Source of the DNA: Curtobacterium luteum
GTDB taxonomy: Bacteria > Actinomycetota > Actinomycetes > Actinomycetales > Microbacteriaceae
Direction of reading: 5' to 3'
Length of the DNA stretch: 64,000 bases
NCBI RefSeq assembly: GCF_014646995.1
Contig: NZ_BMOI01000001.1
Coordinates: forward strand, 124,001 to 188,000
Part shown: positions 45,420-54,873 of the stretch, in pieces
Position numbering within the stretch: the first letter of the stretch is position 1
Layout: the number at the start of each line of letters is the position of its first letter
Made by a program: the position numbers and the translations under genes
Notes under the pieces: generated by a model
Database searches by the model: none
Told to the model about the DNA's origin: nothing
What the model saw: the letters and a program-made list of their open reading frames with translations, nothing else

Positions 45420-45458
45420 CACGGCACGCCCCTCCGGATCAGGGAGGGGCGCGCCGTG
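45420..45458. terminator. Terminator between gntK and the GH43 gene
   Basis: Arms CACGGCACGCCCCTCC and GGAGGGGCGCGCCGTG-like (one mismatch) enclose a short loop between convergent genes. Confidence 0.75.
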
Positions 45459-45467
45459 GTCGGGTGT

Positions 45468-47504
45468 TCAGGCCTTCGAGACCATGACCCAGCTCACCTG
45501 GATGCCGTACTTCGTCGCGGGTGAGATCCGGAGGTCGACGATGCCGTCCTTGCCGACGCGCGTGGTCGACGTCAGGGTGCGGAAGGTGCCGTCGATCGGC
45601 TGGTGGGTCGCGACGGAGGTCCCGTTGACGTGCACGGCCGCAGCACGACCCGGAGCGCTCTTCGTCCACGGGTCCCAGAACCCCACGTCGACCCGGTAGC
45701 GCCCCTTCCCGAGGCCACCGAGGGCGTACTCGAGGTCGGTCGCGTCAGCCTGCCAGCGCACGGTGCTCGTGATCGAACCGCCCGACGTGCCGCTGGTCCC
45801 GCCCGTGGTGCCGAAGTACCCCCAGTGCGTCCCGTGCGACGGATCGGCGCCGAAACGCTGGTCGGCCACCGAGTTGCGCAGCCGGTCGCCGCGACGCTGC
45901 AGGAACGCGAGGTCGGCGGTGTGGTCCGCCGTTGCCTGGCCACCCGCGTCGATGAAGTACACCAGGCGCTTCGGCAGCACCGTCACCAGCCGCGTGAACG
46001 TCCGTCCGTCGTCGAGCGTGCCGGTCACGGTCTGCTCGCCGGCGGTCCGGAGCGGCGCGGTCGTCCAGGTGACGCGGTGGGTCGTGCCGGTGGCGCCCTC
46101 TCGGACGCTGACCCGCTTCGGGAGCGCGCCGGTGTCGCCGAGCGAGACCTGACCGGGCACGGTGGTCGTGACCGTCCAGGGGGAGTAGGGGTGCAGGTCG
46201 GTGAGGCTCCAGGTGCCGGTGTCGCACGAGAACGACATCGAGCCGCCCTCGCCGAAGGTCACGGGCAACCACACGGACGGAGCGGTGCGGAGGTCCTCGG
46301 CGTTGTTCCACCGGTCTCCGAGGTACACGACGCGACCGTCGCCGAGGTTCAGCAGGGACGTGCTCTGCGAGTCGCAGGTGGTGCCCGCATCGGTTCCGGT
46401 GGCCGGGTTGCCGTGCGCGGTCCACGTCCCGAGGATGTTCGTCGCGGTGGCGTAGGCGGCGGCGTTCGGTGCCCATCCGGTCGCGCCGGACGTCACGAGG
46501 TAGTACGTACCGCCGACCTTGGTGATGGCGGGCGCTTCGCGCTGCCCGCCGATCCACGGCTGCGGGCGACGGAAGTCGACGCCCTCGACCGCTTCCGCGG
46601 GGTCCGTGGACAGGCCGGTGTAGTCGTCGTCGAGCTTCGAGATGTACAGCGTCAGGTTCTCCTCGCTCGCGTACACGATGTAGGCGGTGCCGTCATCGTC
46701 GACGAAGAGGTTCATGTCCCGCGCCATGCCCGGGGAGTCCGGCTGGTGGTTCGTCGGGTCGTCGGCGGCCACGTGGTCGAGGCGGTACGAGTCGACGTAC
46801 CGGAACGGCCCCGTCGGGGAGTCGGAGACGGCCACGCCCGCCTGTGCCTTCGCGTACTGCGCGTCCGAGGTCGCGGTGGGGCCGTCGGCGTGGACCCACA
46901 TGACCCACTGTCCGGTCCGTGCGTTGTGGATCACCTTCGGTCGTTCGAGGATCGCACCCGGACGGGTCGAGCTCGGAGCCGTGACCCCGAGGTCGCGGTA
47001 CACGGCGTCCCGCTGGGTCTGGTCGTAGCCGCCGTACAGCGCCGAGAAGTACGGGGCGTCGAAGTCCGAACGGCTCGTCATGGTGCGGAGCGCCAGCCCG
47101 TCGTCCTTCCAGTCGTACAGGTCGTACGACGAGTACACGTGCACGCCGCGGGTGTCGCTGTAGCCGTTGACCCGGTCCTCGCCGTACCAGTAGTAGATCG
47201 TCCTCCCGGACGCGTCCTCGGCGGTGACGACCTGGCCGCCGTGCCCCCGGATCGGCTGCCCCTGGTCGTCGAGCCACGGCTCGCCCGGGTGGAACGCACC
47301 GTCCGTGGAGCGCACCGGCGACGTCGATGCCGCTGGTGCGGTCGACCTCGACGCCGCTTGGGCCGCTGTGGCCGGCGCGGCCGTCAGACCGGCGACGCCG
47401 AGTGCTGCCGTCACGGCCACGCCGACCGCGGCGAGTGCCGCTCGCGTCGTCAGTCCTCGCTTGGTGGTGCCCGTCGAACCGGGCCTGGTGTTGCGAATCC
47501 CCAT
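45468..47504 (-). CDS. Secreted glycoside hydrolase family 43 protein with C-terminal module
   Basis: 678 residues. Signal peptide (basic RGLTTR, hydrophobic 28-45, likely cut after TAAPATAA). A five-bladed propeller domain (about 70-400) has YYWYGEDRVNGYSDTRGVHV, YSSYDLYDWKDDGLAL, RPKVIHNARTGQWVMWVHAD, ARDMNLFVDDDGTAYIVYAS and REAPAITKVGGTYYLVTSGATGW. This resembles GH43 subfamily 24 (exo-beta-1,3-galactanases), in which the catalytic base is atypical. C-terminal domains (about 400-678) look like Ig-like and malectin/CBM-type folds (VYFIDAGG, RYRVDVGFWDPW). Likely acts on plant arabinogalactan. ATG with AGGAGGGGG upstream. Confidence 0.8.
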   Translation of the reverse strand: MGIRNTRPGSTGTTKRGLTTRAALAAVGVAVTAALGVAGLTAAPATAAQAASRSTAPAASTSPVRSTDGAFHPGEPWLDDQGQPIRGHGGQVVTAEDASGRTIYYWYGEDRVNGYSDTRGVHVYSSYDLYDWKDDGLALRTMTSRSDFDAPYFSALYGGYDQTQRDAVYRDLGVTAPSSTRPGAILERPKVIHNARTGQWVMWVHADGPTATSDAQYAKAQAGVAVSDSPTGPFRYVDSYRLDHVAADDPTNHQPDSPGMARDMNLFVDDDGTAYIVYASEENLTLYISKLDDDYTGLSTDPAEAVEGVDFRRPQPWIGGQREAPAITKVGGTYYLVTSGATGWAPNAAAYATATNILGTWTAHGNPATGTDAGTTCDSQSTSLLNLGDGRVVYLGDRWNNAEDLRTAPSVWLPVTFGEGGSMSFSCDTGTWSLTDLHPYSPWTVTTTVPGQVSLGDTGALPKRVSVREGATGTTHRVTWTTAPLRTAGEQTVTGTLDDGRTFTRLVTVLPKRLVYFIDAGGQATADHTADLAFLQRRGDRLRNSVADQRFGADPSHGTHWGYFGTTGGTSGTSGGSITSTVRWQADATDLEYALGGLGKGRYRVDVGFWDPWTKSAPGRAAAVHVNGTSVATHQPIDGTFRTLTSTTRVGKDGIVDLRISPATKYGIQVSWVMVSKA

Positions 47505-47525
47505 CGATCCGCCCCCTCCTGTCGT

Positions 47526-47545
47526 CGTTGCCCCCGATGGCAACG
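47526..47545 (-). promoter_or_regulatory. Dyad and repeats upstream of the GH43 gene
   Basis: CGTTGCC-N6-GGCAACG lies 22-41 bp before the start, and two direct GGCAAC words (as GGCAACACGTGGCAACG) lie around 47592-47610. This could be the operator of an unlinked LacI-type regulator. Confidence 0.45.
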
Positions 47546-47610
47546 TCAACATGATCGCGACGTCGCTGCCGCGGTGCAAGGGGTCGCCCCGCGTTGCCAC
47601 GTGTTGCCAC

Positions 47611-47928
47611 CCAAGCCCGCACCCTGCGCTCGGTCGTGCCCGTCCCGTCGGCTCGGGACTGGATCCGTGTCCGGCCTCGTCGCGGGCGCGACGGACCGGC
47701 TCCGGGCGCGGCCGGCGCCGGTGCGCGCGACGGCATGGGAGTGATCGAGGCGCCCGATCTCGACACCGGGGTCGCGTTCGCCCGCTCGAGCCCCGCGACG
47801 GTGCAGGGCGGGTCCGTCGAGGTCCGACCGGCCCTCGGCTCGTGGGTGCGCGGTGCCGAGCCCGACGGCGGAGCCCACGCGTCCCGACGGCCTGACCTTC
47901 CCGTCCGCCGCGGACGACGCTCGGGTGT
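47611..47928. other. Gene-free interval between the ABC-F and GH43 genes
   Basis: No supportable coding frame. A CTCGGC...GCCGAG inverted repeat near 47833-47862 is the only candidate terminator for the ABC-F gene. Confidence 0.35.
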
Positions 47929-49593
47929 TCAGCGCTCGGTGACGCGCCCGTCCTCCACGTGCCAGTGGCGGTCGAGCCGGACGGTCTCGAGCATCCGCCG
48001 GTCGTGGGTCACGAGCAGCAGCGTGCCGTCGTACGAGTCGAGCGCCTGCTCGAGCTGCTCGATCGCGGCGAGGTCGAGGTGGTTCGTCGGCTCGTCGAGC
48101 ACGAGGACGTTGACGCCGCGGGCCTGCAGGAGCGCCAGGCCCGCACGGGTGCGCTCGCCCGGCGACAGGTCGGCCGAGGCCCGTCCGACGTGGTCCGCCT
48201 TGAGGCCGAACTTCGCGAGCAGGGTACGGACGTCTGCGGTGGCGTACTCCGGCACGAGCGCCTCGAAGGCCGCGGCGAGCGGTTCGGGCCCCGAGAACGC
48301 CGCGCGTGCCTGGTCGACCTCCCCGATCGCGACGCTCGACCCGAGTGACGCCGAGCCGGTCGTCGGTGCCTGTCGACCGAGCAGGGCGCGGAGCAGCGTC
48401 GACTTGCCGGCGCCGTTCGGGCCGGTGATGCCGATCCGGTCCCCGCCGTCGACCTGCAGCGACACCGGCCCGAGGGTGAACCCGCCCTGCGTGAAGGTGG
48501 CGTCCGCGAGGGTCGCCACGACGGCCGACGACCGAGGTGCCTGGCCGATGGTGAACTCGAGCCGCCACTCCTTGCGCGGCTCCTCGACCTCTTCGAGCCG
48601 CGCGATCCGCGACTCCATCTGCCGGACCTTCTGCGCCTGCTTCTCACTCGACTCGCTCGCCGCGCGGCGCCGGATCTTGTCGTTGTCGGGGTTCTTCCGC
48701 ATCGCGTTGCGGACGCCCTGGCTCGACCACTCCCGCTGGGTCCGGGCACGGGAGACGAGGTCCGCCTTGGTCGCGGCGTACTCGTCGTACGCGTCGCGCT
48801 TGTGCTGCCGGGCGATAGCGCGTTCTTCGAGGTACGAGTCGTAGCCGCCGCCGAAGAGCCGGTTCGAGGACTGCGCCAGGTCGAGTTCGAGGACCGCGGT
48901 GACGGACCGGGCGAGGAACTCGCGGTCGTGGCTGACGAGGACGACCCCGCCGCGCAAGCCCTGCACGAACTGCTCCAGTCGGGCGAGACCGTCGAGGTCG
49001 AGGTCGTTCGTGGGTTCGTCGAGCAGCACGACGTCGAACCGCGAGAGCAGCAGCGCAGCGAGGCCCACCCGCGCCGCCTGCCCGCCGGACAGCGCGGTCA
49101 TGAGCGACTCCGGACCGACGCCGAGTGCGCCGTCCGCGCGTTCGAGTCCCAGTTCGGCGAGGACCGCGGGGAGTCGCTCCTCGAGGTCCGCGGCCCCGGA
49201 CGCCAGCCAGCGTTCGAGTGCGACGGAGTACGCGTCCGCCGCGGCGTCACCCGCGTCCGGAGCGCCGAGGGCCTCCGCCGCTGTGTCCATGGCGACCGTC
49301 GCTGCCGTGCAGCCCGTCCGCCGCGCGACGTACGCCGCGACCGTCTCGCCCTGGATCCGGTCGTGCTCCTGCGGCAGCCATCCGACGAACGCGTCCGCGG
49401 GCGCGGTGGACACCGTCCCCGCGAGGGGTTCGTCGACGCCGGCCAGCAGTCGGAGCAGCGTCGACTTCCCGGCGCCGTTCACCCCGACGACGCCGATCAC
49501 GTCGCCGGGCGCCACAGTGAGGTCGACCCCCTCGAACAGCGTCCGGGCGGCGTACCCGCCGGCGAGGTCCTTGGCGACGAGGGTGGCGGTCAT
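47929..49593 (-). CDS. ABC-F family ATP-binding protein
   Basis: 554 residues, two ATPase cassettes and no membrane domain. Walker A GVNGAGKST and GPNGAGKST; signatures ALSGGQAARVGLAALLLS and LSPGERTRAGLALLQ; Walker B VVLLDEPTNDLDLD and VLVLDEPTNHLDL. The charged linker between the domains (LVSRARTQREWSSQGVRNAM, KIRRRAASESSEKQAQKVR) is the ABC-F interdomain linker. It acts on ribosomes; resistance or translation-factor roles cannot be told apart by sequence alone. Start ATG at 49593 (MTATLVAKDLAGG) chosen by family pattern; an ATG 39 nt earlier is in frame. Confidence 0.9.
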   Translation of the reverse strand: MTATLVAKDLAGGYAARTLFEGVDLTVAPGDVIGVVGVNGAGKSTLLRLLAGVDEPLAGTVSTAPADAFVGWLPQEHDRIQGETVAAYVARRTGCTAATVAMDTAAEALGAPDAGDAAADAYSVALERWLASGAADLEERLPAVLAELGLERADGALGVGPESLMTALSGGQAARVGLAALLLSRFDVVLLDEPTNDLDLDGLARLEQFVQGLRGGVVLVSHDREFLARSVTAVLELDLAQSSNRLFGGGYDSYLEERAIARQHKRDAYDEYAATKADLVSRARTQREWSSQGVRNAMRKNPDNDKIRRRAASESSEKQAQKVRQMESRIARLEEVEEPRKEWRLEFTIGQAPRSSAVVATLADATFTQGGFTLGPVSLQVDGGDRIGITGPNGAGKSTLLRALLGRQAPTTGSASLGSSVAIGEVDQARAAFSGPEPLAAAFEALVPEYATADVRTLLAKFGLKADHVGRASADLSPGERTRAGLALLQARGVNVLVLDEPTNHLDLAAIEQLEQALDSYDGTLLLVTHDRRMLETVRLDRHWHVEDGRVTER

Positions 49594-49664
49594 GGAGCAA
49601 TCGTCCCATCCCGGAAGCGCTCGATCTGCCATGATCGTGCCACCACGAGGACGAGGAGGACCCC

Positions 49665-50291
49665 ATGGCGGCGGACGCGAGCACCGGGGACACCACCTGC
49701 CACATGTCGATGTCGCTCGACGGCTTCGTCGCAGGTCCGGACCAGGGTCGTGACCATCCGCTCGGCGTCCGGGGCGGGGAGCTGCACACGTGGCACATGC
49801 CCGGCGTCGAGGTCGGTGACGCGGACCGGACCGCCGCTCGGTGGCTGATGCGGCCGCGGGGCGCGTACGTGATGGGGCGCAACATGTTCGGCCCGGTCCG
49901 CGGTGCCTGGGACGAACCGTGGGACGGCTGGTGGGGACCGGAACCGCCGTACCACGCGCCGGTCTTCGTGCTCACCCACCACGAGCACCCGCCGATCGAG
50001 CTGCACGGCGGTACGGTCTTCCACTTCGTGACCGACGGTTTCGACGCCGCCTACGCGCGGGCGCTCGACGCGGCCGACGGAGCCGGGGTCGACATCGCCG
50101 GGGGAGCGTCCGCCGTCCGCCAGGCCCTCGCAGCGGACGTGGTCGACGAGCTCATCCTCGACATCGCCCCCGTCCTGCTCGGGAGCGGTGAACGGATCTT
50201 CGACGGGTCGCAGACTTTCGGGTTCGAACCGGTCGAGGTGCTGCACTCCCGCCTCACCACGCACGTCCGGTACCGCCGGAAGCGCGGCTGA
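49665..50291 (+). CDS. Dihydrofolate-reductase-fold (RibD C-terminal-like) protein
   Basis: 208 residues. DHFR/RibD_C fold with CHMSMSLDGFVAGPDQG at the start, PRGAYVMGRNMFGPVRGAW, APVFVLTHHEHPPIEL, IAGGASAVRQALAADVVDEL and IAPVLLGSGERIFDG. These stand-alone reductases are common in actinobacteria; the substrate is unknown and it is not the folate enzyme. GAGGAGGAC precedes the ATG. CATGAT at 49630-49635 may be the -10. Confidence 0.88.
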   Translation: MAADASTGDTTCHMSMSLDGFVAGPDQGRDHPLGVRGGELHTWHMPGVEVGDADRTAARWLMRPRGAYVMGRNMFGPVRGAWDEPWDGWWGPEPPYHAPVFVLTHHEHPPIELHGGTVFHFVTDGFDAAYARALDAADGAGVDIAGGASAVRQALAADVVDELILDIAPVLLGSGERIFDGSQTFGFEPVEVLHSRLTTHVRYRRKRG

Positions 50292-50333
50292 GACGCCCAC
50301 GGTGCGGGACGCGTGTCGGTGTCGGCGTCGGTG

Positions 50334-50639
50334 TCAGCCGAGGCTGATCGTGCGGTCGAACGTCCGCGTGACCGGCGGTTCAGCGATGACCGCCGCGAGC
50401 GCCTTCGCGGCTCCCTCCGGCGTCCCGCGCCACGCGACGTAGGCCTGGTGGTGAGCCGTGCTCGCCCAGCGCTCCACGACGACGACGTGCTGCGGGTCGG
50501 TGTCCTCCACGATCACCTCGAGCGACTCGTTCCCGTCGAACGCGCGCGTCTGTGCGAGCGTCTCCCGGATCGCCGCCTCGACGGTACCGGCGGGCAGGTC
50601 GTCGCGGAGCTGGACCTCGAGCAGGACGGTCATCGACAT
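50334..50639 (-). CDS. Antibiotic-biosynthesis-monooxygenase-fold protein (ABM domain)
   Basis: 101 residues, dimeric ferredoxin-like ABM fold: VLLEVQLRDD, IRETLAQTRAFDGNESLEV, HVVVVERWASTAHHQAYVAWR and AALAAVIAEPP-like helix. The role could be quinol oxidation or heme handling but is not predictable. ATG at 50639 with AAAGGTG upstream. Convergent with the DHFR-like gene. Confidence 0.85.
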   Translation of the reverse strand: MSMTVLLEVQLRDDLPAGTVEAAIRETLAQTRAFDGNESLEVIVEDTDPQHVVVVERWASTAHHQAYVAWRGTPEGAAKALAAVIAEPPVTRTFDRTISLG

Positions 50640-50747
50640 GGGGACACCTTTCGTCGTCGTTGCGGGGGACAACTCGCCGCCACCCTGTGGGATTCCGGAT
50701 CAGTCCACAGGCCGCCGTCGACGCCTCGGTACTCGTGCGGTCCCGCC

Positions 50748-50753
50748 TAGGCT
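50748..50753 (+). promoter_or_regulatory. -10 hexamer for the amidase
   Basis: TAGGCT, 6 nt before the GTG start; leaderless arrangement. Confidence 0.6.
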
Positions 50754-50759
50754 GGCCGC

Positions 50760-52223
50760 GTGTTCGAACTCCACCACCTCTCCGCGCAGGACCTCTGGGA
50801 CTGGATCCGTCGTGGTGAGGTGACCGCGCGCGAGGCCGTCGACCACTACCTGGCGCGCATCGCGCGGCTCGACCCGGCGGGAGCGGACGGGCCGGGGCTC
50901 GGTGCCTTCGTGACCGTGACCGCGGAGTCCGCTCGCGATCGCGCCGACCACCTCGGCGAGCGGGTGCCGACGTCGCGTCCGCTGTGGGGCCTCCCGGCCG
51001 GCGACAAGGACCTGTACGACCGGGCCGGTGTCGTGACCCGCAACGGCACGGCCAGCCTGCCCGAGCGCGCAGCGCCGGCGGACCACCCGCTGGTCGCCGC
51101 TGCCGACGCTGCCGGCAGCATCAGCCTCGGCAAGACGGCCTCGCCCGAGTTCGGGATGTCCTCGTCGTCCGAGACCCGGTTCGGTACCACCCGCAACCCG
51201 TACGACACGCAGCGCGCGCCCGGCGGCAGCTCGAGCGGGGCCGCGGTCGCCGTCGCTGCCGGGCTGCTCCCCGCCGCGATCGGCACCGACGGCGGAGGCT
51301 CGGTGCGGATCCCCGCCGCGGCCACGGGCCTCGTCGGTCTGAAGCCGAGCCGCGGACGCGTCCCCGCGATGCCCGGCCGGTCCGGCGTGGGCGGCCTCTC
51401 GGTCGCCGGACCGCTGACCCGGTCGGTGGCGGATGCCGGCATGCTGCTCGACGCGCTCGTCCGTCCGACCGGGCTCGACGAGCCGGAACCGTACGCGCTC
51501 GTCACGCCCGACGTCGGGGACGGCCCGTTCACCGCCGCCGCCGTCCGGGGCGAGGGACGCTTCGTCGTCGGGGTGCTCGAGGGCTCCCCGTGGGACGACA
51601 CCGTCGACGTCATCGTCGACCCGGCGGCGCGGTCAGCCGTCGAGACCGCGGTCCGCGCTCTCGGTGAGGTCGGGCACGGGGTCGAGGACGTCCGCATGCC
51701 GCGCGCTCCCTACGCCGAGGCGTTCCGGGTGGCGTGGGAGTCGAGCGCAGCACGCCTCCCGACCGTGCCGGGGATCGACCTCGCGCAGCTGACACCGCTC
51801 GTGGCGTGGCTCGTCGAGCGCGGGCAGCGGCTGACCGGTACCCGGGTGCTCGACGCGATGACGGCGCTCGACGCCTTCTCCGTCGCGCTCATCAGGGCGT
51901 TCGACCGCTTCGACGCCGTGCTCACCCCGACGCTGGCGCTGACGCCGCGGCCGCTCGGCTGGTACGGCGACGATCCGGAGGAGGACTTCCGGCGGCAGTG
52001 CGCCTACTCGCCGTGGACCTCGATGGCGAACGTGTCGGGCCTCCCGGCGATCACCCTGCCCGTCGGTGTCACGGCGGACGACCACCCGGACGGCGGCGAG
52101 TTGCCGATGGGGGTCCAGCTGATCGGGCGGCCCGGGGGCGAGCGGGTCCTGCTCGCGATCGGTGCCCAGCTCGAGCGTCGTCTCCGCTGGCAGCGACGGC
52201 ACCCCGCGGCCTGGACCGCCTGA
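50760..52223 (+). CDS. Amidase-signature-family amidase
   Basis: 487 residues. Catalytic Lys83 (GDKDLYD), cis-Ser157 and nucleophile Ser181 within GGSSSGAAVAVAAGLLPAAIG and TDGGGSVRIPAAATG. C-terminal ALTPTLALTPRPLGW and SMANVSGLPAITLPVG are family features. Hydrolyses an unknown amide. It is not GatA: no gatB or gatC is near and the gene is monocistronic. GTG start behind TAGGCT. Confidence 0.92.
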   Translation: MFELHHLSAQDLWDWIRRGEVTAREAVDHYLARIARLDPAGADGPGLGAFVTVTAESARDRADHLGERVPTSRPLWGLPAGDKDLYDRAGVVTRNGTASLPERAAPADHPLVAAADAAGSISLGKTASPEFGMSSSSETRFGTTRNPYDTQRAPGGSSSGAAVAVAAGLLPAAIGTDGGGSVRIPAAATGLVGLKPSRGRVPAMPGRSGVGGLSVAGPLTRSVADAGMLLDALVRPTGLDEPEPYALVTPDVGDGPFTAAAVRGEGRFVVGVLEGSPWDDTVDVIVDPAARSAVETAVRALGEVGHGVEDVRMPRAPYAEAFRVAWESSAARLPTVPGIDLAQLTPLVAWLVERGQRLTGTRVLDAMTALDAFSVALIRAFDRFDAVLTPTLALTPRPLGWYGDDPEEDFRRQCAYSPWTSMANVSGLPAITLPVGVTADDHPDGGELPMGVQLIGRPGGERVLLAIGAQLERRLRWQRRHPAAWTA

Positions 52224-52283
52224 CCCGCCCGGCCTGTCCAACGGCTCGCCGGACCGGGGGAGCGCACGCGTTGCGACACTGCG

Positions 52284-52376
52284 CGCGTCGTTCGACGCGT
52301 GCAGCGTCGAAGCGCGCGCGTTTCCCCGATCCGCCGCCCACGACCAAGCCCGCGACCAAGCCCACGACCAAGCCGG
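52284..52376. repeat. CGCGTCG-TT-CGACGCG dyad and 12-bp tandem repeat
   Basis: The dyad (52284-52299) belongs to the GTCG-TT-CGAC family. From 52341 the unit CGACCAAGCCC recurs three times with a period of 12 bp. Both lie between the convergent amidase and importer genes and may aid termination. Confidence 0.65.
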
Positions 52377-52406
52377 ACCCGACCCGGCTCGCGCCCGCGC
52401 CCGCGC

Positions 52407-53189
52407 CTACGGCAGCGTCGGCGCCGCCGCCACGAGCGCCCTCGTCACCGGGTGCTCGGGCGCGTCGAGCAACGACACCGGCCCGTGCTCGACGATCCGC
52501 CCGCCCGACATGACCGCCACGGTGTCGCACAGCCGCTGCACCACACCGATGTCGTGCGACACCAGCACCAGGGTCAACCCGAGGTCGTCCGCGAGCGAGC
52601 GGAACAGGTCGATCACGCGCGCCCGGACCACCACGTCGAGGGCACTCATCGGCTCGTCCCCGAACAGGATGCGCGGGGAGTGCACGACGGCCCGCGCGAT
52701 CGCGATCCGCTGCCGCTGCCCACCGGAGAACTCGTGCGGGTACCGGGTGGCGGCGTCGGCGGGCAGGTCGACGCGCTCGAGGACCGAGGCCACGAGCGAC
52801 TCGTGCGAGCCGGGCACCCGGAGCGCCCGGAGGGGTTCGGCGACGATCGCCCCCACCCGCATCCGCGGATCGAGCGAGGCGTACGGGTCCTGGAACACCA
52901 CGCCGGTCTCGCGACGGTACCAGCGCAGGGCGCGTGCGGAGCTGGAGGCGACCACCGGACGCCCGGAGGCCGTCACGGTGCCGGCGGTCGGTGCCTCCAG
53001 GCCGGCGAGCAGCCGGACCAGGGTGGACTTGCCGGAGCCGGACTCGCCCACGATGCCGAGGCAACCCCCGGCCGTCACCGCCAGGTCGACGCCGTCGACC
53101 GCGGTGCGGACCGGGCCGGGCTCGAACGGGCCCCGGCGGGGGAGTCGGTAGTGCCGGTGCAGCCCGGTCCCCTCGAGCAGTGCGGTCAC
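52407..53189 (-). CDS. Oligopeptide/nickel ABC importer ATPase (DppF type)
   Basis: 260 residues. Walker A GESGSGKST, Q-loop VVFQDPYASLDPRM, signature FSGGQRQRIAIARA, Walker B RILFGDEPMSALD and switch His in LVSHDIG. The PYASLDPR text is typical for DppF/OppF. It lacks the C-terminal zinc/solute extension beyond EHPVTRAL. The last gene of the operon; its GTG overlaps the stop of the preceding ATPase. Confidence 0.92.
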   Translation of the reverse strand: MTALLEGTGLHRHYRLPRRGPFEPGPVRTAVDGVDLAVTAGGCLGIVGESGSGKSTLVRLLAGLEAPTAGTVTASGRPVVASSSARALRWYRRETGVVFQDPYASLDPRMRVGAIVAEPLRALRVPGSHESLVASVLERVDLPADAATRYPHEFSGGQRQRIAIARAVVHSPRILFGDEPMSALDVVVRARVIDLFRSLADDLGLTLVLVSHDIGVVQRLCDTVAVMSGGRIVEHGPVSLLDAPEHPVTRALVAAAPTLP

Positions 53190-53980
53190 CGGTCTCCTCC
53201 GGGGGTGCGGCGGACCGTCGCCCGCGCTGCGGACACGAGCGCCGCGGTCGCGGAGTGCTGCGGCGAGGCCAACAGGTCCTCGACCGCGCCGCGTTCGACG
53301 ACCCGACCGGCGTCGAGCACGACCGCGGTGTCGGCGATGCGCGCGAGGACCGCGAGGTCGTGCGTGACGAACACCATGCCCGCGGGGAGCCCCTCGAAGA
53401 GGTCGAGGATACGCGCCTGGGTGGTGACGTCGAGCGCGGTTGTCGGTTCGTCCGCCACGAGGTAGGCCGGCTCACCCGCGACCGCCATCGCGATGCAGAC
53501 CCGCTGCCGCTGGCCGCCCGACAGCTGGTGCGGGTACTGCCGCAGGAGCGACTCCGGGTCGGGCAGGCCGGCGTCCGCCGCGAGGGCGAGGGCCCGGCGA
53601 CCGGCTGCGCGGCGGTCCAGGCCGTGGTGCAGTCGGAGTGGCTCCGCGATCTGCGACCCGACCCGACGGAGCGGGTCGAGGGCGGTCCCCGGCTCCTGGA
53701 ACACCATGCCGATGCCGGAGCCGCGGTGGCGCGCACGCTCCCGGTCCGGCAGACCGACGAGTTCGGTGCCGTCGAGGCGGATGCTCCCGCTGACGGCGGC
53801 CCCCGTGGGCTCGAGCCCCATCAGGGCGAGCGCGGTCATCGACTTGCCGGAGCCGGAGGCGCCGATGACGCCCAGGCGTCGGCCGGGAGGCACGGTGAAC
53901 GTCACACGGTCGAGGATCGTCCGTCCCGCGATGCGGACCGTGAGGTCGCGCACCTCGAGCCCGCCGGTGCCGCCCGTCAC
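53186..53980 (-). CDS. Oligopeptide/nickel ABC importer ATPase (DppD type)
   Basis: 264 residues. Walker A GASGSGKSM with Met in place of Ser/Thr-Thr as is usual in DppD, GIGMVFQEPGTALDPLRRVG, signature LSGGQRQRVCIAMA, Walker B LVADEPTTALD and FVTHDLAVL. GTG start overlapping the permease stop (GTGA). Pairs with the second ATPase to drive the importer. Confidence 0.92.
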   Translation of the reverse strand: MTGGTGGLEVRDLTVRIAGRTILDRVTFTVPPGRRLGVIGASGSGKSMTALALMGLEPTGAAVSGSIRLDGTELVGLPDRERARHRGSGIGMVFQEPGTALDPLRRVGSQIAEPLRLHHGLDRRAAGRRALALAADAGLPDPESLLRQYPHQLSGGQRQRVCIAMAVAGEPAYLVADEPTTALDVTTQARILDLFEGLPAGMVFVTHDLAVLARIADTAVVLDAGRVVERGAVEDLLASPQHSATAALVSAARATVRRTPGGDR

Positions 53981-54873
53981 GCGGTCACCCCCGGAGCGGC
54001 GCCCGCTGCGCGGCTGCCGTCCGCGTGCGCGCCGGCGTCGGCTTCCCGGTCGCTCGTCGTCAGGCGGGGGTCGGTGGCGTCCCGGACGGCGTCGCCGAGC
54101 AGGGACAGCGCGGCGACCACCAGCGCGATCGAGGCACCGGGCCACGTGGCGCTCCACGGGTGGACGCCGATGTACGCCTGCAGGTCCGACAGCAGCGAGC
54201 CCCAGGACGCGGTGTTCGACCCGGCGCCGTAGCCGAGGTACGACAGGCCGGCCTCCGCGAGCACCGCCGTCGCCATCGCGAGCGAGAGCTGCACGGTGAA
54301 GAGCGGCGCGGCGTTCGGGACGAGGTGCCGGAGGAGCACGCCGCCCGGGCCGACGCCCGCCGCCCGTGCCGCAGTGACGTAGTCGCTCCGCGCGATCCGC
54401 CGGATCTCGCCGCGGGCCACCCGGGCGATCGTGACGCCGAACGACAGCCCGACCGAGACGACCACGACGCCGAGCGAGCCGCCGTACACCGCGGTGAGGA
54501 GCATCGCGGTCAGCAGGGTCGGGAACGCCACGAGGATGTCGAGCAGGACCGCCGTGCCCTCGCGGACCCACCGTGCGGTGAGCGACCCGACGGCGGTGAG
54601 GACGATGCCCACGAGGCTCGCGATCACTCCGGAGCCGACGGCCACGACGACCGTGGTCCGGGTGCCGGCGAGCAGGTAGCTGGCGATGTCCCGTCCCGAG
54701 GCGTCCGTACCGAACCAGTGCGCGGCGCTCGGACCCTCCCACTGGTGGAACGGGTCGGCGCGGAACGGGTCCTGCGGCAGCCACACGAGCGACAGTGCGG
54801 CGAGGACGACGAGGAGGCCGAGCACGACCACGGCGAACACCCCGGTCGGCCGGGCGAGCAGGCGACGGATCAC
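53977..54873 (-). CDS. Oligopeptide/nickel ABC importer permease (DppC type)
   Basis: 298 residues. One N-terminal helix, then HWFGTDASGRDIASYLLAGTRTT, a hallmark of DppC/OppC, five more helices and the EAA loop ARGEIRRIARSDYVTAARAAGVG. A hydrophilic, Ala/Asp-rich C-terminal tail of about 30 residues is longer than usual. GTG with GGGAGG 9 nt upstream, overlapping the DppB stop. Confidence 0.92.
   Translation of the reverse strand: MIRRLLARPTGVFAVVVLGLLVVLAALSLVWLPQDPFRADPFHQWEGPSAAHWFGTDASGRDIASYLLAGTRTTVVVAVGSGVIASLVGIVLTAVGSLTARWVREGTAVLLDILVAFPTLLTAMLLTAVYGGSLGVVVVSVGLSFGVTIARVARGEIRRIARSDYVTAARAAGVGPGGVLLRHLVPNAAPLFTVQLSLAMATAVLAEAGLSYLGYGAGSNTASWGSLLSDLQAYIGVHPWSATWPGASIALVVAALSLLGDAVRDATDPRLTTSDREADAGAHADGSRAAGAAPGVTA

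Noticed and set aside
50760..52223. GatA (aspartyl/glutamyl-tRNA amidotransferase subunit A)
   Set aside because: The amidase signature fits many amidases; gatC and gatB are absent and the C-terminal half lacks the GatA pattern.
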